Shown: piece by piece, positions 12,301 through 22,139 of the stretch
How the letters are laid out: each line of letters begins with the position of its first letter
How positions within the stretch are numbered: the first letter of the stretch is position 1
Assembly: GCA_016165875.1 (NCBI GenBank)
Contig: JABBOT010000080.1
Location: 45,855,815 to 45,919,814, forward strand
DNA length: 64,000 nucleotides
Origin: Acanthopleura granulata
Taxonomy: Eukaryota; Mollusca; Polyplacophora; Chitonida; Chitonidae
Direction of reading: 5' to 3'
Made by a program: the position numbers and the translations under genes
The notes under the pieces: generated by a model
The model's database searches: none
Told to the model about the DNA's origin: nothing
What the model saw: the letters and a program-made list of their open reading frames with translations, nothing else

Positions 12301-14071
12301 AGAGAAAGTGAAAATAAATTTGGACAGACCAGAGAAGGACATGTTTTTTCCCCCAAACTAATCCTTCTAACTTACATGCTTCTCTTTATTTCTTTCATTT
12401 ATTAGCTGAGCCAAAATCTGGATTCTCTTCATTTGATTTTTTTGGCACTAGCGTCATAGAGCCATATTTTTTTGTTTGTTTCAAATAAATCATCTGATGC
12501 TCTTGATATTTCTTGTAGCCATTTTTGAATACCTTGTTATCGGTTGGATATTTTTACACAATTCTTTATTTCTTTGCACATTCACTTATGTTTTGCAATT
12601 GAATGATGTAGGGTAAAAATTATTTGTTTGTTTCTGAACCAGCTTAGTGTTTTTAAAACTGAAGTCACTGCAACTGTTTAACATGTATATAAACTTTCGT
12701 ATGTTAGCATTCACATAAAAAATAAGCTTCATAAGCTGAATTAATGGGATAAGAGGATAAGAACATATTTAAATTTATTTTATAAATGTTACAAAAAGTA
12801 CATAGGTTACTGTATGCTTTCATGGTTTAGTAGCAAAAGGCTAACATGTAATTGTTGGCCTTTCTATCCCATTGCCTTCTGTTTCAGGGTAACTTAAATA
12901 GTGGTTCTGTGCATATAAGCGCCTGCAAGCATTTGTTTGCTATTGCAGAATTTTAATGAGCTTATTATTAAACAAATATCCTGAAACATTTGCAATATTA
13001 ACACATAAAATAACTCTTAGCTCTTGATGTTGAATGATGAATCTGAAAACTTTTTTCAAAATATTATTTCCTTTCATGTGAAAATAATTTCTTCCTGTGA
13101 CAGTACTACATGTGTTGATGATTTGTTTTCTATGGGATTTTGTGCATAACAACAAATTTTAACATTGGTGTTAGCACTTCAGTGCTTCTGTGCAAGGCTT
13201 CAAGTCAACTGACAATTTTCAAACCACAGTCAAATGGTGCCAGTTTTGAATTGTCAAACTACAATTAGCTGATGCCCCTCACCAATTACAAGCAGTGGTG
13301 GTATATTCGAATGGTCCAAAGCCTCAAGGTAGCATCAGGCTGAAAATTTTCCTCAATACAAGTATGACAGAAATTTATAATAAGCATGTATTGAATTATG
13401 ATGTGTTGGCTTGACCTATGGCCACATACAGCACTGGTACAAATAATGAAGATATTTTGAACTTAGTTTGTGGTCATGCTTATTGAACAAATAGAAATGG
13501 TAAGGACTTAGTTGTGAAAAATTGTCAGGGAAAATGTCTACAGTCTTACAGCATATCACAATATGACATTCTAGTGCAATGTTTTCTCTTTAAATAAATG
13601 TCATGAACTCTTGAAGAAAAGATCGACATAAAATGCTGCAAAGTACTGCTGCCGGGGTAAACCACTACAGACACATTAAGGAATAGGCACTTTTTGTGTG
13701 GAAAAGAACAACGAATTGTACTGGAAAACAACTAGTAATTAGTCACAAGAAGGCTAAAGTCAGAAGATCAATAGACCCAGTAATAGACAGCCTTTGGGTT
13801 CTAGTTAAATCTTCAAACCATACTCTTTCATCACAAACTGCCCAATACTTCCCAGGTCTTTTAAGTTTACTAACAATTTCCCTGATTGCAATGATGTCAT
13901 GTTTCAGGTTGGTATGAAGGAGAGAGGATACGTGACGGGGAACGAGGGTGGTTCCCCAAGTCTTACGTCGAGGAAATCCTCAGTTCTCATGTCCGAGCGC
14001 GTAATTTACGCCTTCGATATCGACTCCTTGTGGCTTCCAAGGATTTTTCTGTGACTGGAAAGATCAGCTGA
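220..14071 (+). CDS. Ephexin-type Rho guanine-nucleotide exchange factor (DH-PH-SH3), 3' part of gene, 15 exons
   Basis: Exons: 220-362, 666-762, 1235-1343, 1937-2096, 2485-2642, 4099-4155, 4694-4872, 6177-6329, 7024-7228, 7774-7863, 8118-8284, 8792-8980, 9449-9528, 10178-10282, 13908-14071. They join without a stop into 684 codons ending at TGA 14069-14071. Residues about 242-435 form a DH domain ([18 protein letters not shown] at its start, [15 protein letters not shown] in its last conserved helix). Residues 450-595 form a PH domain ([24 protein letters not shown]). Residues 597-655 form an SH3 domain ([18 protein letters not shown]). This order is that of the ephexin family, cytoplasmic exchange factors that load GTP on Rho-family GTPases. 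Residues 1-220 are low-complexity regulatory sequence with an LYQ-type motif. The start codon and first exons lie left of the window. Which vertebrate paralogue is closest cannot be decided by eye. Confidence 0.93.
666..762 (+). CDS. RhoGEF exon b
   Basis: The acceptor is ttttcag and the donor gtaagg. The exon completes the split Asp codon from exon a and ends two bases into a Gly codon. It encodes a Gly/Glu-rich stretch ([20 protein letters not shown]) with no recognised domain. Confidence 0.75.
1235..1343 (+). CDS. RhoGEF exon c
   Basis: The acceptor is ctgatag and the donor gtaaga. The exon enters with one base and leaves in phase 0. It encodes an Ala/Gly stretch followed by a basic run ([12 protein letters not shown]). 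Confidence 0.75.
1711..1767. repeat. Near-perfect inverted repeat (hairpin) in RhoGEF intron
   Basis: Arms 1711-1733 and 1745-1767 are reverse complements with one mismatch over 23 bases, around an 11-base loop. It would form a stable hairpin in DNA or pre-mRNA. It lies in the intron between exons c and d, about 170 bases before the acceptor. Confidence 0.85.
1937..2096 (+). CDS. RhoGEF exon d, with LYQ-type regulatory motif
   Basis: The acceptor is tttatttcag and the donor gtaagg; the exon enters in phase 0 and leaves one base over. The encoded [14 protein letters not shown] resembles the tyrosine-bearing LYQxY inhibitory-helix motif N-terminal to the DH domain of ephexins, which in vertebrates is a Src-family phosphorylation site. 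The resemblance is from family knowledge and was not aligned. Confidence 0.82.
2485..2642 (+). CDS. RhoGEF exon e, ends at a GC splice donor
   Basis: The acceptor is ttcttttcag. In-frame coding runs to CCTGAG at 2642, followed by GCAAGG, the usual form of a non-canonical GC donor. The exon encodes [14 protein letters not shown] and ends SLWSQVPE. Joined to exon f this gives WSQVPEVVSSGV, the W-x-x-(L/V)-P-E-V segment just before ephexin DH domains. A weaker GT donor at 2634 would also keep frame but would delete the VPE. Confidence 0.8.
3010..3777. repeat. 124-bp minisatellite inside the GC-AG intron
   Basis: Six full units plus a partial one, with starts at 3010, 3134, 3258, 3382, 3506, 3630 and 3754. 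Units differ by only a few bases. Each is built from degenerate pieces with the core cacagYtctgttgc. Because 124 is not a multiple of three, overlapping open frames cascade through the array; these are not genes. Degenerate related sequence continues to about 4010. Confidence 0.95.
4099..4155 (+). CDS. RhoGEF exon f (57-bp exon before the DH domain)
   Basis: The acceptor is gttgtccag and the donor gtttgt. It is 19 codons in phase 0 on both sides and encodes [19 protein letters not shown], the helix leading into the DH domain. Confidence 0.83.
4694..4872 (+). CDS. RhoGEF exon g, DH domain start (CR1)
   Basis: The acceptor is ttttttccacag and the donor gtgagt. It encodes the first conserved region of the DH domain ([19 protein letters not shown]), including the Glu of the TSEASY motif that contacts the GTPase switch I in Dbl-family structures. 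Confidence 0.93.
5460..6172. repeat. About 41-bp minisatellite in RhoGEF intron g-h
   Basis: About 17 diverged units, each with the core attctgttttcactgtg followed by catgaactctgttgatga, at a spacing of 37-44 bases. The array ends directly at the acceptor of exon h (cag at 6174-6176). Confidence 0.92.
6177..6329 (+). CDS. RhoGEF exon h, DH domain middle
   Basis: The acceptor is ctcttctgcag and the donor gtgagt. It completes the Lys codon from exon g and encodes [18 protein letters not shown] and a [15 protein letters not shown] helix, typical of the central DH helices. Confidence 0.93.
6979..7010 (+). repeat. SINE 3'-tail remnant next to exon i
   Basis: The sequence cttgaacaaggcattaaa followed by ATAGATAAATAAAT matches the 3' end of the SINEs elsewhere in the window. 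It stops 13 bases before exon i. Confidence 0.6.
7024..7228 (+). CDS. RhoGEF exon i, DH domain CR3
   Basis: The acceptor is tggtgtttcag and the donor gtaaca. It encodes [20 protein letters not shown], the hallmark third conserved region of Dbl-homology domains. Codon use is markedly more GC-rich than in the flanking introns. Confidence 0.95.
7288..7376 (+). repeat. Mollusc-type SINE, 3' part
   Basis: It contains the conserved ccgtcgtcgtataagtgga and attcttgaacaaggcgtta blocks and an A/T-rich end. The tRNA-like head is missing. It sits in intron i-j of the RhoGEF gene. Confidence 0.75.
7774..7863 (+). CDS. RhoGEF exon j, DH end
   Basis: The acceptor follows a T tract and cag, and the donor is gtaaga. 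It is 30 codons in phase 0 on both sides, encoding the C-terminal DH helix and DH-PH linker ([17 protein letters not shown]). Confidence 0.92.
8118..8284 (+). CDS. RhoGEF exon k, PH domain first half
   Basis: The acceptor is ttttgtgcag and the donor gtaaga. It encodes [10 protein letters not shown], a basic loop ([14 protein letters not shown]) and [16 protein letters not shown], the strands typical of RhoGEF PH domains. Confidence 0.93.
8792..8980 (+). CDS. RhoGEF exon l, PH domain second half
   Basis: The acceptor is tgttttgcag and the donor gtgagt. It completes the split Gly codon and encodes the middle PH strands ([20 protein letters not shown]). Confidence 0.92.
9226..9373 (+). repeat. 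tRNA-derived SINE with head and tail
   Basis: It starts with gggggtctccgtggctcagg, whose TGGCTCAGGTGG is an RNA polymerase III A-box. A degenerate B-box (gtgagttcatttcc) follows, then an AAATAAATAAATA tail. The middle part of the longer SINE copies is absent. It lies in intron l-m. Confidence 0.8.
9449..9528 (+). CDS. RhoGEF exon m, PH C-terminal helix
   Basis: The acceptor is tggtgttcag and the donor gtgagt. It encodes [12 protein letters not shown], the PH C-terminal helix with its invariant Trp, and the linker to SH3 (ENERIYEEW). Confidence 0.92.
10178..10282 (+). CDS. RhoGEF exon n, SH3 first half
   Basis: The acceptor is ttgtttcag and the donor gtaagg. It encodes [20 protein letters not shown] and [11 protein letters not shown], matching the first strands, RT loop and acidic patch of an SH3 domain. 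Confidence 0.93.
10283..13907. other. Large last intron of the RhoGEF gene
   Basis: A 3.6-kb AT-rich intron between the two SH3 exons. I found no coding exon, recognisable transposon or tandem array in it. Confidence 0.6.
13908..14071 (+). CDS. RhoGEF exon o, SH3 second half and C-terminus
   Basis: The acceptor is tcatgtttcag after a 3.6-kb intron. It encodes [20 protein letters not shown], then VEEI and an ephexin-like tail ([14 protein letters not shown]), and ends at TGA 14069-14071 after 53 residues of this exon. Confidence 0.93.
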
Positions 14072-14560
14072 ATGGATTGTACAAAAGCCAAATAGAAGAG
14101 CACGGAGAACATTAGAGAAGGTTTGACCCAGTTTTGTCCAAAATTCTGAAGCCACCAAAACTGATGTTCAAAACGTAAGAAATGTTTAGCTCAACACTAG
14201 TGAGCAGACTATCTGCTCATTCTGCTTCCAGGTTTGCAGAATTTAAAATGAATTTCAGGCCATTTCATCTTTAAACTTTTAACTGTCTGCTGCCACATCA
14301 TGGATCTTCCTACAAGAAGACATTTCCGGACTTTGGTGCTGAAATATTATTGTGTTCAAGTTTTGATACCAGATCCCAACTGTTCCTGAAACAACGAAGT
14401 TTGTAGTCTGTTTGACGTCAGTTACCCGATTCATTATCTCCTGTTTATGAAGGATTCAACAGACTTGTCTCCTCTTAGGAATCACTCCTCCAGGCTTGTA
14501 TGACAGATCAAAGTGAAATAATATATACTTTTAATATTAAAATATGTTCATAAAATTTCA
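14072..14560 (+). other. Probable 3' UTR of the RhoGEF gene
   Basis: Sequence after the TGA has no coding features. An ATTAAA variant poly(A) signal is at 14536-14541. No canonical AATAAA was found close by, so the true end is uncertain and could be further right. Confidence 0.4.
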
Positions 14561-14599
14561 CAAAAAGAGTTTATAGAGTGATACATGCACATGCAATTT

Positions 14600-17500
14600 A
14601 TTTGCAAAATTATGTCATATGCCACTTTGTTACATGTGGTTGGCCCAAGGTTGTAGATTTCACATGTTTTTCCAGATATAAACACAAGGTATAGGAGTTG
14701 TTCTGTAAATGATTGATCTGGAAACTTCCAGGGGAGACATTTATGTAGGTTGTGCTGTCTCAAATGGTGAATTTTTCGTTACTTGCTGCCCTAAGTACAT
14801 ACATTGTTTAAAACCACAATGAGAGCAGATGTAATCAGTTGTCAGGGAAAAATTTCACTGCAAAACCTGATAGATACTGATTTCCATGTCGCAGAAATCT
14901 GCTGTATTACATGTACTGTAAGTGGTGTCTGTATAAGGGAGTATTTGTTTGTTTTTTTTGGGATTGAAAGACAAATAGTGTTCATGTATCAAAGATACTA
15001 GCTGCAGGTGACTCTGGTTTGTTGTAAACACAAAGCCTCCATTATCTTGTCATCGTCTCAAGTTGTCATAAAAGTGAGGGGGGGGGGGTATATATTTGTC
15101 CTACCCTGTCCTAGCGTTCAAGTTGTGACAGGTTTATTGTAGCTGACAACCAGTTTGTAAACAATCTTAACTCAATACTTTGTGATCTTCATGTTCATTG
15201 TTTAGTGACAAGGTTATCAATAATGCTGTTGTTGTTGTTGTAATGGTCTAGTGATATAAATAATGTTATTCAATATCTGTTACATTATTCATTAAGCTGT
15301 TAAAGTATAATAATGCACTCCTGTTTTGGGAACCATCCAAAGTCTTGTCATGACAGACTGTCTCTGAGGAGGTCTTACAAGTCATTACAAGTCTACACCA
15401 ACCAGTGTCAAGAGAAATAACCAGGGATCTCAGAAAGGAAAGAAAAAGAAAATAATTCAAACATGGATCGCAAAATGGCATGCATGAAGTAAGGAGAACG
15501 TTTTACAGTCCCACAAATACACATATCAGACTCAGCACAGTGAAGATAAGTGCAGTCCTAGTGGAAGCCTGACATGGAAAACTTGTATGGGAACAATCCA
15601 TCGCATTGTGGATTATGATACATAATAATAATGAGATAAAATATTTTAGGAATATTTGGATTTTTATTCAGCTAAAGGGACCAGTAGTTTTGAAAATGAG
15701 TTTATAAGCAGTGAGATTAATGCTTTTTAAGTTTCAGAGACACTTGAAGTGGGCATTCCAACAAGCTTATTACAAGTAAATTTATGCTTTGAGCTTTAAT
15801 AACAATGATTGTGTAAAAGGGAGCAAATTATGATGGGTATTAATGTAACCAAGCAGGTAATATACATATACATTTATATATCCAACCATACACAAGAACC
15901 TATATATTTTTATATTGTATTGTAAATGTGCAGTGTAGAAGTCTACCAGCTTATACAAGGTATATATCTGTACAGTTGATCTGTTACTGTGCATACTAGG
16001 TGTGCATGGTGATATGTGGAATTAGTATATACTTGTAGATTAACTTTAATATGAACAAGTTTTAAATTGAGATTTATACAAAGCGTTTGTAAAATCAAAA
16101 TCTGCAAAGGCTAAACTGATAAAAGGAGAAAATACTGATACTAGCTTTTGCTAGCTAATGTAGCCAAGATGGACATGGTTTCTGTAAAGTGCCATCAGAG
16201 CCATGCTTTAATGTGTTTGCTTATATTGTCACAAAGAGTTAAGATATTTCACCTATGACAAAAACGTCAGAATACCCTCAAACTGGATAATTTTGTACCT
16301 AAACTGCATCGATGCCAGTTTTATTTTATTATCAATTTTATTTAATTAAGTTCCTGAGAGCAAAGTCTCGAATATTTTATTTTGTTTATTTCTTAAGTGC
16401 TCTTTTCATGAAGGATATTTTCTAATGTGTTTCTAAAAATGTCTCACAAATTTCACGCCGACCTTATATTGTATCGGTTGTTTATTATGTTTATCCGTTT
16501 ACAAGTACAGGTTCATTTAACAGATACCTTTGCATGCTATGTTATTGTTCTCTTGTCATATTATTTTCAAGTTAAGCATTTGCAAACTTACAATATTGAT
16601 TGTTGGATGGATTTTTTTATGTCATGTTGTGTTTTATTCCTTTCTTGTACTTTATTTTCGTGTTTAAATTCATGGAAATGAATGACATAGATGTAGAGGA
16701 GCTTACGTCTGTCTACTTTTAAAGGGAACGGTAACAAAAGCACGACCTTGGATTACTATTTCTGGGATATACATAATGTCATGTAACTACTTCGCCTCTT
16801 CCTGGTTCACACCACTTCGATTCATCCAGGCATTTCTTCAGTAATTTAAATTGCGTGCACATGTTCTGTGTTCGTGTGTGCGTGTTGAGTCTAATATGAA
16901 GTTGTCACCAGTAGGTCAAGGCGTACATGGCAACACTTAATCATGTGCATTTGCCATTAGCCAATTTTGAATATGGCTTCACTGTATGTTAGCATGGTAA
17001 TTACGCCAGGCGCTTGTTGCGACTGCTTCGTAAGACATGCGCATAGGGCCCGTTTTACTAAGAGTGTGTAACGTTTCGTCAAACGTGATTATTATTTGGG
17101 ACGTATCTCGACAGTATATGTGTCGTCATGGCAAATACGTTTGACATAACCCACACCTTGTTTGTTAAATGGTTCTTAGGTCAGTGTCAGTGTTACAAAG
17201 CTGTCGTAGCGCTACACCAAGTGCAATTACCATAGTCACATATCTTTTGATCTTCTGTTGCCATGGACTTCACGCGTGACGCGCATTCCAACTTCGTAAG
17301 AATCACTGGCGCTCAATGCTAGACCTATCCATCCCGTGATGTCGCCATTTTGATTGGACCGGTTCCATATGATTAACTTCTACTGGCTGTCTCAAGGATC
17401 TCCTGCTTCTGCAATAGTAACAATAGCGATATCAACATAACACTTGTTCAGTAGATGACAAGTGTGGTCAGAAAGGACGCGGGACAACAACAACTAGGAA

Positions 17501-18700
17501 CGTGCAAGATTTCCACTGCCTGATTGATTTATCAACACTTGCATTGGTGTCTCCAATATACCCTTGTTCTATGTAGTTACTATAGGCCGTGGGGAAGTGT
17601 TGGAAATTTGTTTATATGTTCAAATTGTTTATTAAGCATAACCATGACTGTTGTTCAAGTCTGTGATTTTCTGTTGGTTATATCTAATGATATATACACA
17701 CTACCGCATTGTTAAGATTAATGACCAGGTTTCCTGCAAAGTTTGATACAGGCCATTGTCTTTGGACACCGAATATATTCTTCATTCCCCAGTATTTAGC
17801 TTTTGCACGACTTCATGTTCACTACGCAATGACATAATCTGCTGAACTGTAAATACATATACTGTTTTGTATCCTGATTCTTGTAAACCTGATATAATGT
17901 TTTACTTTTAATGTTGTATTTCATATCATGAGAACATTTAGTACTTTCATCTGTTGGGAGTAGCGTCTCTGCTGGTGAGCGATTCACGTTAATAACTACC
18001 ATGTCACTTCTCATCACTGGTTGTCCTTGTGTTGGGGTGTTGTTACCAACATCTAAACTGCTCGCGGGATTATCACGGCTATTTTCCTCATTCTCATTTT
18101 AGAAATTGGTGTTCTGGGGACTATATGTCACATTTTGTATCACCATATCTTTCCAAGTTCTCGTATGTGTATGTTATCTGTATGATTAGTTGAGAAAACT
18201 GAATTGTTTAAAGTGCATGATGTAAGAAGCTCACGTTCGCTGATTTATACACATCGTTTTCTGCAGCCTTGGAGTTTTTAAAAAAAACTTTTGTTGTCTT
18301 TAACTTTAATATAATTTTGTAAAACCTTATTTTCATATATTGATATAATTTGCAGTAGATGTGGACGTTAATAAATTTTGCTGCAAGCCTTTCTCACTTC
18401 TGTGAGTTTTCTTTACACTGGCTCTGTCGGCCCAAGAAGTTCATGCAAAACGGCGTTTTCCCCGCGATACTCAATCGGGTCATTCTAGGAATCCAGCCAC
18501 AAGTAGTTCGACTACTTTATTATCTCATTAATTTTTTCATTTAAATAATTATAGGTTTCCACGAAGTTAAAATCTGGCCGCCACATTACAAGTTAAAATG
18601 ACAGGGCATGTAGGTAACATTTACCAAACATACATTGCAACGTGCAAACGCCAATCGACTAAACACTCGTGATGTAAAGTTACAGCTAAAGTCCAGTTCC
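14600..18700. other. Intergenic, no gene recognised
   Basis: AT-rich sequence with only short, unsupported open frames. It includes a G run at 15080-15089 and a TTG triplet run near 15228-15240. It may include a longer 3' UTR of the upstream gene. Confidence 0.5.
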
Positions 18701-18725
18701 TTGTGGCTTTCGCTTTGTGAGAAGG

Positions 18726-18857
18726 TCATCAACAACCTGCTGATTGTCGTGGGTTTCCCGAGGGCTCTGCCCGGTTTCCTCCCACAACAATGTTGGCCGC
18801 CGTCGTCGAAATATTCTTGTGTACATAAAGCACCAATCAAATATAATAAATAAATAG
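18726..18857 (+). repeat. Mollusc-type SINE, middle and tail
   Basis: It carries the blocks gtcgtgggtttcccgaggg, ctctgcccggtttcctccca and ggccgccgtcgtcgaaatat, and ends with caccaatcaaatataataaa. The head is missing. Confidence 0.85.
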
Positions 18858-19104
18858 GTTGTACGGGATGAGATGATACGTCAGTTACTGTATTTTTAGA
18901 GCAGGTGGTTTTGTTTTTTTTTTTGGCAGTAATTTTTTTGCAGATTTACGTTTAAACGTAAAATGCAACAAATTATTGTGTACACATGTGGACAATTTAC
19001 AGTATACAGCGTGTGGCGTTGCACGATGGAGGTAAAAAGTCTGGAATCTCGGTTCCAGGCTTGACAGCATTATGGAAGAATCTATACATGTACCGCTAGA
19101 GTTT

Positions 19105-19350
19105 TATCTCATGAGCACGACTTAGTGAAGATCTCGTGCGCACAACATAATAACGATGTCAAGTGCACGAGATAATTGCTAATTCGTGCGCACGACATCT
19201 CTGCTGAGTCGTTCGCACAACAGTTATCTCGTGCCCCCGACACGTTTATTATGTCGCGTTCACGAGATCTTTACTATGTGATAATTGAGCGTTTTCACTG
19301 GTCAACTATCTCGAGAGCATGACTTAGCGAAGATGTCGTGCGCACGAATT
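19105..19350. repeat. Array of degenerate palindromes, core TCGTGCGCACGA
   Basis: Perfect 12-base palindromes are at 19184-19195 and 19336-19347. Degenerate half or full versions (ctcgtgcgcac, gtgcacgagat, gtcgttcgcac, gtcgcgttcacgag) recur about every 25 bases, separated by ATAATAACG-like spacers. Confidence 0.75.
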
Positions 19351-19659
19351 ATTAAAAACACACACAAAGGAAAAATTTAACTGTTTTTAATTGTGTGCGG
19401 GTGTGTTTTGTTTTTATTTTGTTAATATTTCTCCTTTGCAGCATGTCCCTTTTACGGCTCCGTACTATATATACTTAAATGCATGTAAATGCAAAAGTGT
19501 ACCTCGTCGAGAAACATGCTCTGATGATACTCAGATGATACATGTAGTTCACACAATCAAATTCTGTGGTTCTGTTAGCCGTATGGAAGTAAGATGCTGC
19601 TTGGCTCTCGTTCGCATGCTTACGCGAAACCATTGAGATAATATTTGAACGACACTGGT

Positions 19660-20060
19660 AGATTTAATCGAGATTCATTCGAGATAGGAACAATCATGCG
19701 GAATACTTTCGACATTCCAAAGAAACTGTTGTTCAGTTCAGAATTTCGCGCAAATCACACGTCTGTCTCAGAATCTCGCGCTGGGGACTAAATCTCGCGC
19801 CCACGTTCGAATGTCGATACTATGTTCATGTCTCAACCAAATCTCGTTTGAACCTCGATCAGATCTCGCACAACTTCTTGATTCTCGACCCAATTCTCGG
19901 CCTAAGCTTGTCGCTCAGTTCTGGAAGAACGGCATTCGGACGACAGCGCGAGATAAGGACGAGATTCGGAAAACAGCGTGACATTCGGACGAGATTAGCC
20001 CGCCACTTAGTGGACTCTTCGAAATCAAGAAAGATGTCACGTTCTATAACCAAATCTGGA
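19660..20060. repeat. Degenerate short-period array, core AATCTCGCGC
   Basis: The core aatYtcgcgc/aatctcg recurs roughly every 20 bases on the plus strand up to about 19900, then in inverted form (gcgcgagat, gacgagattcgg) to about 20000. Open frames on both strands here are by-products of the repeat. Confidence 0.5.
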
Positions 20061-21069
20061 TTGAGTCTGTACTAAACCTCGCGTCGCCTTCGCTTGGGAC
20101 TGAAAGGAATATTGAAATGCTCTGTAAAGAAGTCCTCTTGATCTCGCATCTGGTCAGCCTATTGTTTTAACAGCTGTGTCAGCATGCAATACTCATGAAT
20201 GTTCACTGTTTATTTATCGTTAATACAATACCAGAGTGTTGCAGTTTAGAATCTGCATGTAACATTTATATATACGAAGCAGAGTGTAGAATTAAATAGA
20301 TTTCTTATCACTACATGGTGTGCGCACCGCCCTGGCGATTCCAGCCCTCGCTGGTTTATCTGTGTCCTTTTGTCAGGAGGTTTGTTATTTGGGTAAATTC
20401 AATGGTTTACTCTAGGTATACGATCCAATTTCCCCCACCCAGAAATCGACCACCAGTGAAAATTTTTTCTTGTAGATCCTTAAAATACTTATCAAAAATT
20501 GGTTTACTGCTAGACGGAAGGCATGTGTACATTTCGAAGAAAAAAACTTGCACCCACACAACCTTTTTTGTTGGTATCTATACATGTACTTTGTGCTAGT
20601 CTGACTTGTACAAACATGTTGTCAACTCACAGTAACTGAGCCAAATGTACAGGTAACACTGTGATTTGTGGCTTATTATCGGACGTAAGCCAATCCTGGT
20701 GAATGTAGGAGCAATTTTATGTTCATGTTACCTTAGGCATAATCGTTTTGTTCTAGATCATTCTGGGTGTTTGGACGTGGTTTCAAATTACAGCCAAGTC
20801 AGTTAGGGTGCAGCCAGCAGATTTGCCGGGCAATGTAGACAAACATGCATTGACTGAACACATCCCCAAATTGACAGAAATCTCTCCTAACAATATCATT
20901 CGGACGACCTGTGGTTTATTAGTGCCACCCAATATTTGCATTTTTGGGCGGATTTTTATATATACTATTTCATTACTCATTGATATAATTCATATACAAC
21001 TTTCATTTTCGTGTCATTTTATTCACATAGGAAATTTTTATGAGGAAATTATATTTTTACGTCGGAAAT

Positions 21070-21210
21070 CATTTTTTCACATGAAAAATATTTGCACCGA
21101 GGTTGAAATATTTGCCCCGTGGTGAAAATAATTTCCACCGCGGTGTCAGTGATTGTGACAATCATTTCTACCGCGGAGCAAGATCATTCACGCTAGGGTG
21201 GAAATTTTTC
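21070..21210. repeat. Degenerate palindromic array, core CCACCGCGGTG
   Basis: Repeats of gaaaatatttgcaccg-aggt, gaaatatttgccccgtggtg and gaaaataatttccaccgcgg at about 22-base spacing, followed by inverted versions near 21165-21205. Confidence 0.6.
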
Positions 21211-21591
21211 TGATAAACACCTTTACTTATAAACAGCTTGATAAGTCGCCTAACTAGTAAGTACATGTATATAGTTCAAATGAAATTCCATGGCACTAAT
21301 AACCCACTGCACCAGGTACAGTGTACCTTTAAACTGCATAAAACAATCTCCTGCAACATGTTACATCTGTCATCACACCTCTCACCATATGTCAATCTTC
21401 AACAACTACCGTACATTTTTGGCCCTAAAATGTTCAAAATATGTATATAACAGTGACTTTTGACCCAGTAATTTCGACTCTCGCACCATATTCTTTTCTG
21501 TCCACTTTTTAAATGCTCATTTATCAGCGTACAAAAATACATAATACATAATAAGTCGACCCTCCAGTTTTCCCTCAATTCTCTAACCAAG

Positions 21592-21746
21592 ACGGACCAG
21601 CCTCCACAACAGCAACGAGCAACTGTTTATTCATCGTGTCAGACATGTTTAGTTCCCCAGCAGAGCTACCTCGGCCGTATTTCTGCCATTTCAACATAGG
21701 TTATTTTGAAGCCTAGTACTACTACAGTACATCACAAACACATATG
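21592..21746. repeat. 155-bp direct repeat, left copy, flanking a SINE
   Basis: About 90 percent identical by eye to 21981-22137, including the block gcagagctacctcggccgta. The two copies lie exactly on either side of a minus-strand SINE. Confidence 0.85.
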
Positions 21747-21980
21747 ATTTATTTGATTAATTGATTAGTGTTTTACGCCATACTCAAGAATATTTCACTC
21801 ACACGACGGCGGCCAGCATTATGGTAGGAGGAAACCTGGCAGAGCCCGGTGAAAACCCACGAACATCCGCAGGTTGCGGGCAGGTATTCCCACTTACGGC
21901 CGGAGGGGAAGCCAGCATGAGCTGGACTTGAACGAACAGCTACCGCATTGGTGGGAGGATTCTGGGCCAGTTCTCCCACA
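21747..21980 (-). repeat. Mollusc-type SINE, near full length, minus strand
   Basis: On the minus strand it contains cccaccaatgcggtagctg, gttcaagtccagctcatgct, a gtgggttttcaccgggctct block, gctggccgccgtcgtgtgag and the attcttgagtatggcgtaaa tail. Its AT-rich 3' end is toward 21747. Confidence 0.88.
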
Positions 21981-22137
21981 GGGACGGACTAGTCTCCACA
22001 ACAGCGACGAGCAACTATTTATTCATCGTGTCAGGCATATTTGGGTGCCCAGCAGAGCTACCTCGGCCGTATTTCTGCCAATTCAGCATAGGTTATTTTG
22101 AAGCCTAGTTCTACTGAAGAACATCACAAACACAGAT
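21981..22137. repeat. 155-bp direct repeat, right copy, flanking a SINE
   Basis: Second copy of 21592-21746, directly following the 5' end of the minus-strand SINE. It is far longer than a SINE target-site duplication. Confidence 0.85.
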
Positions 22138-22139
22138 AT

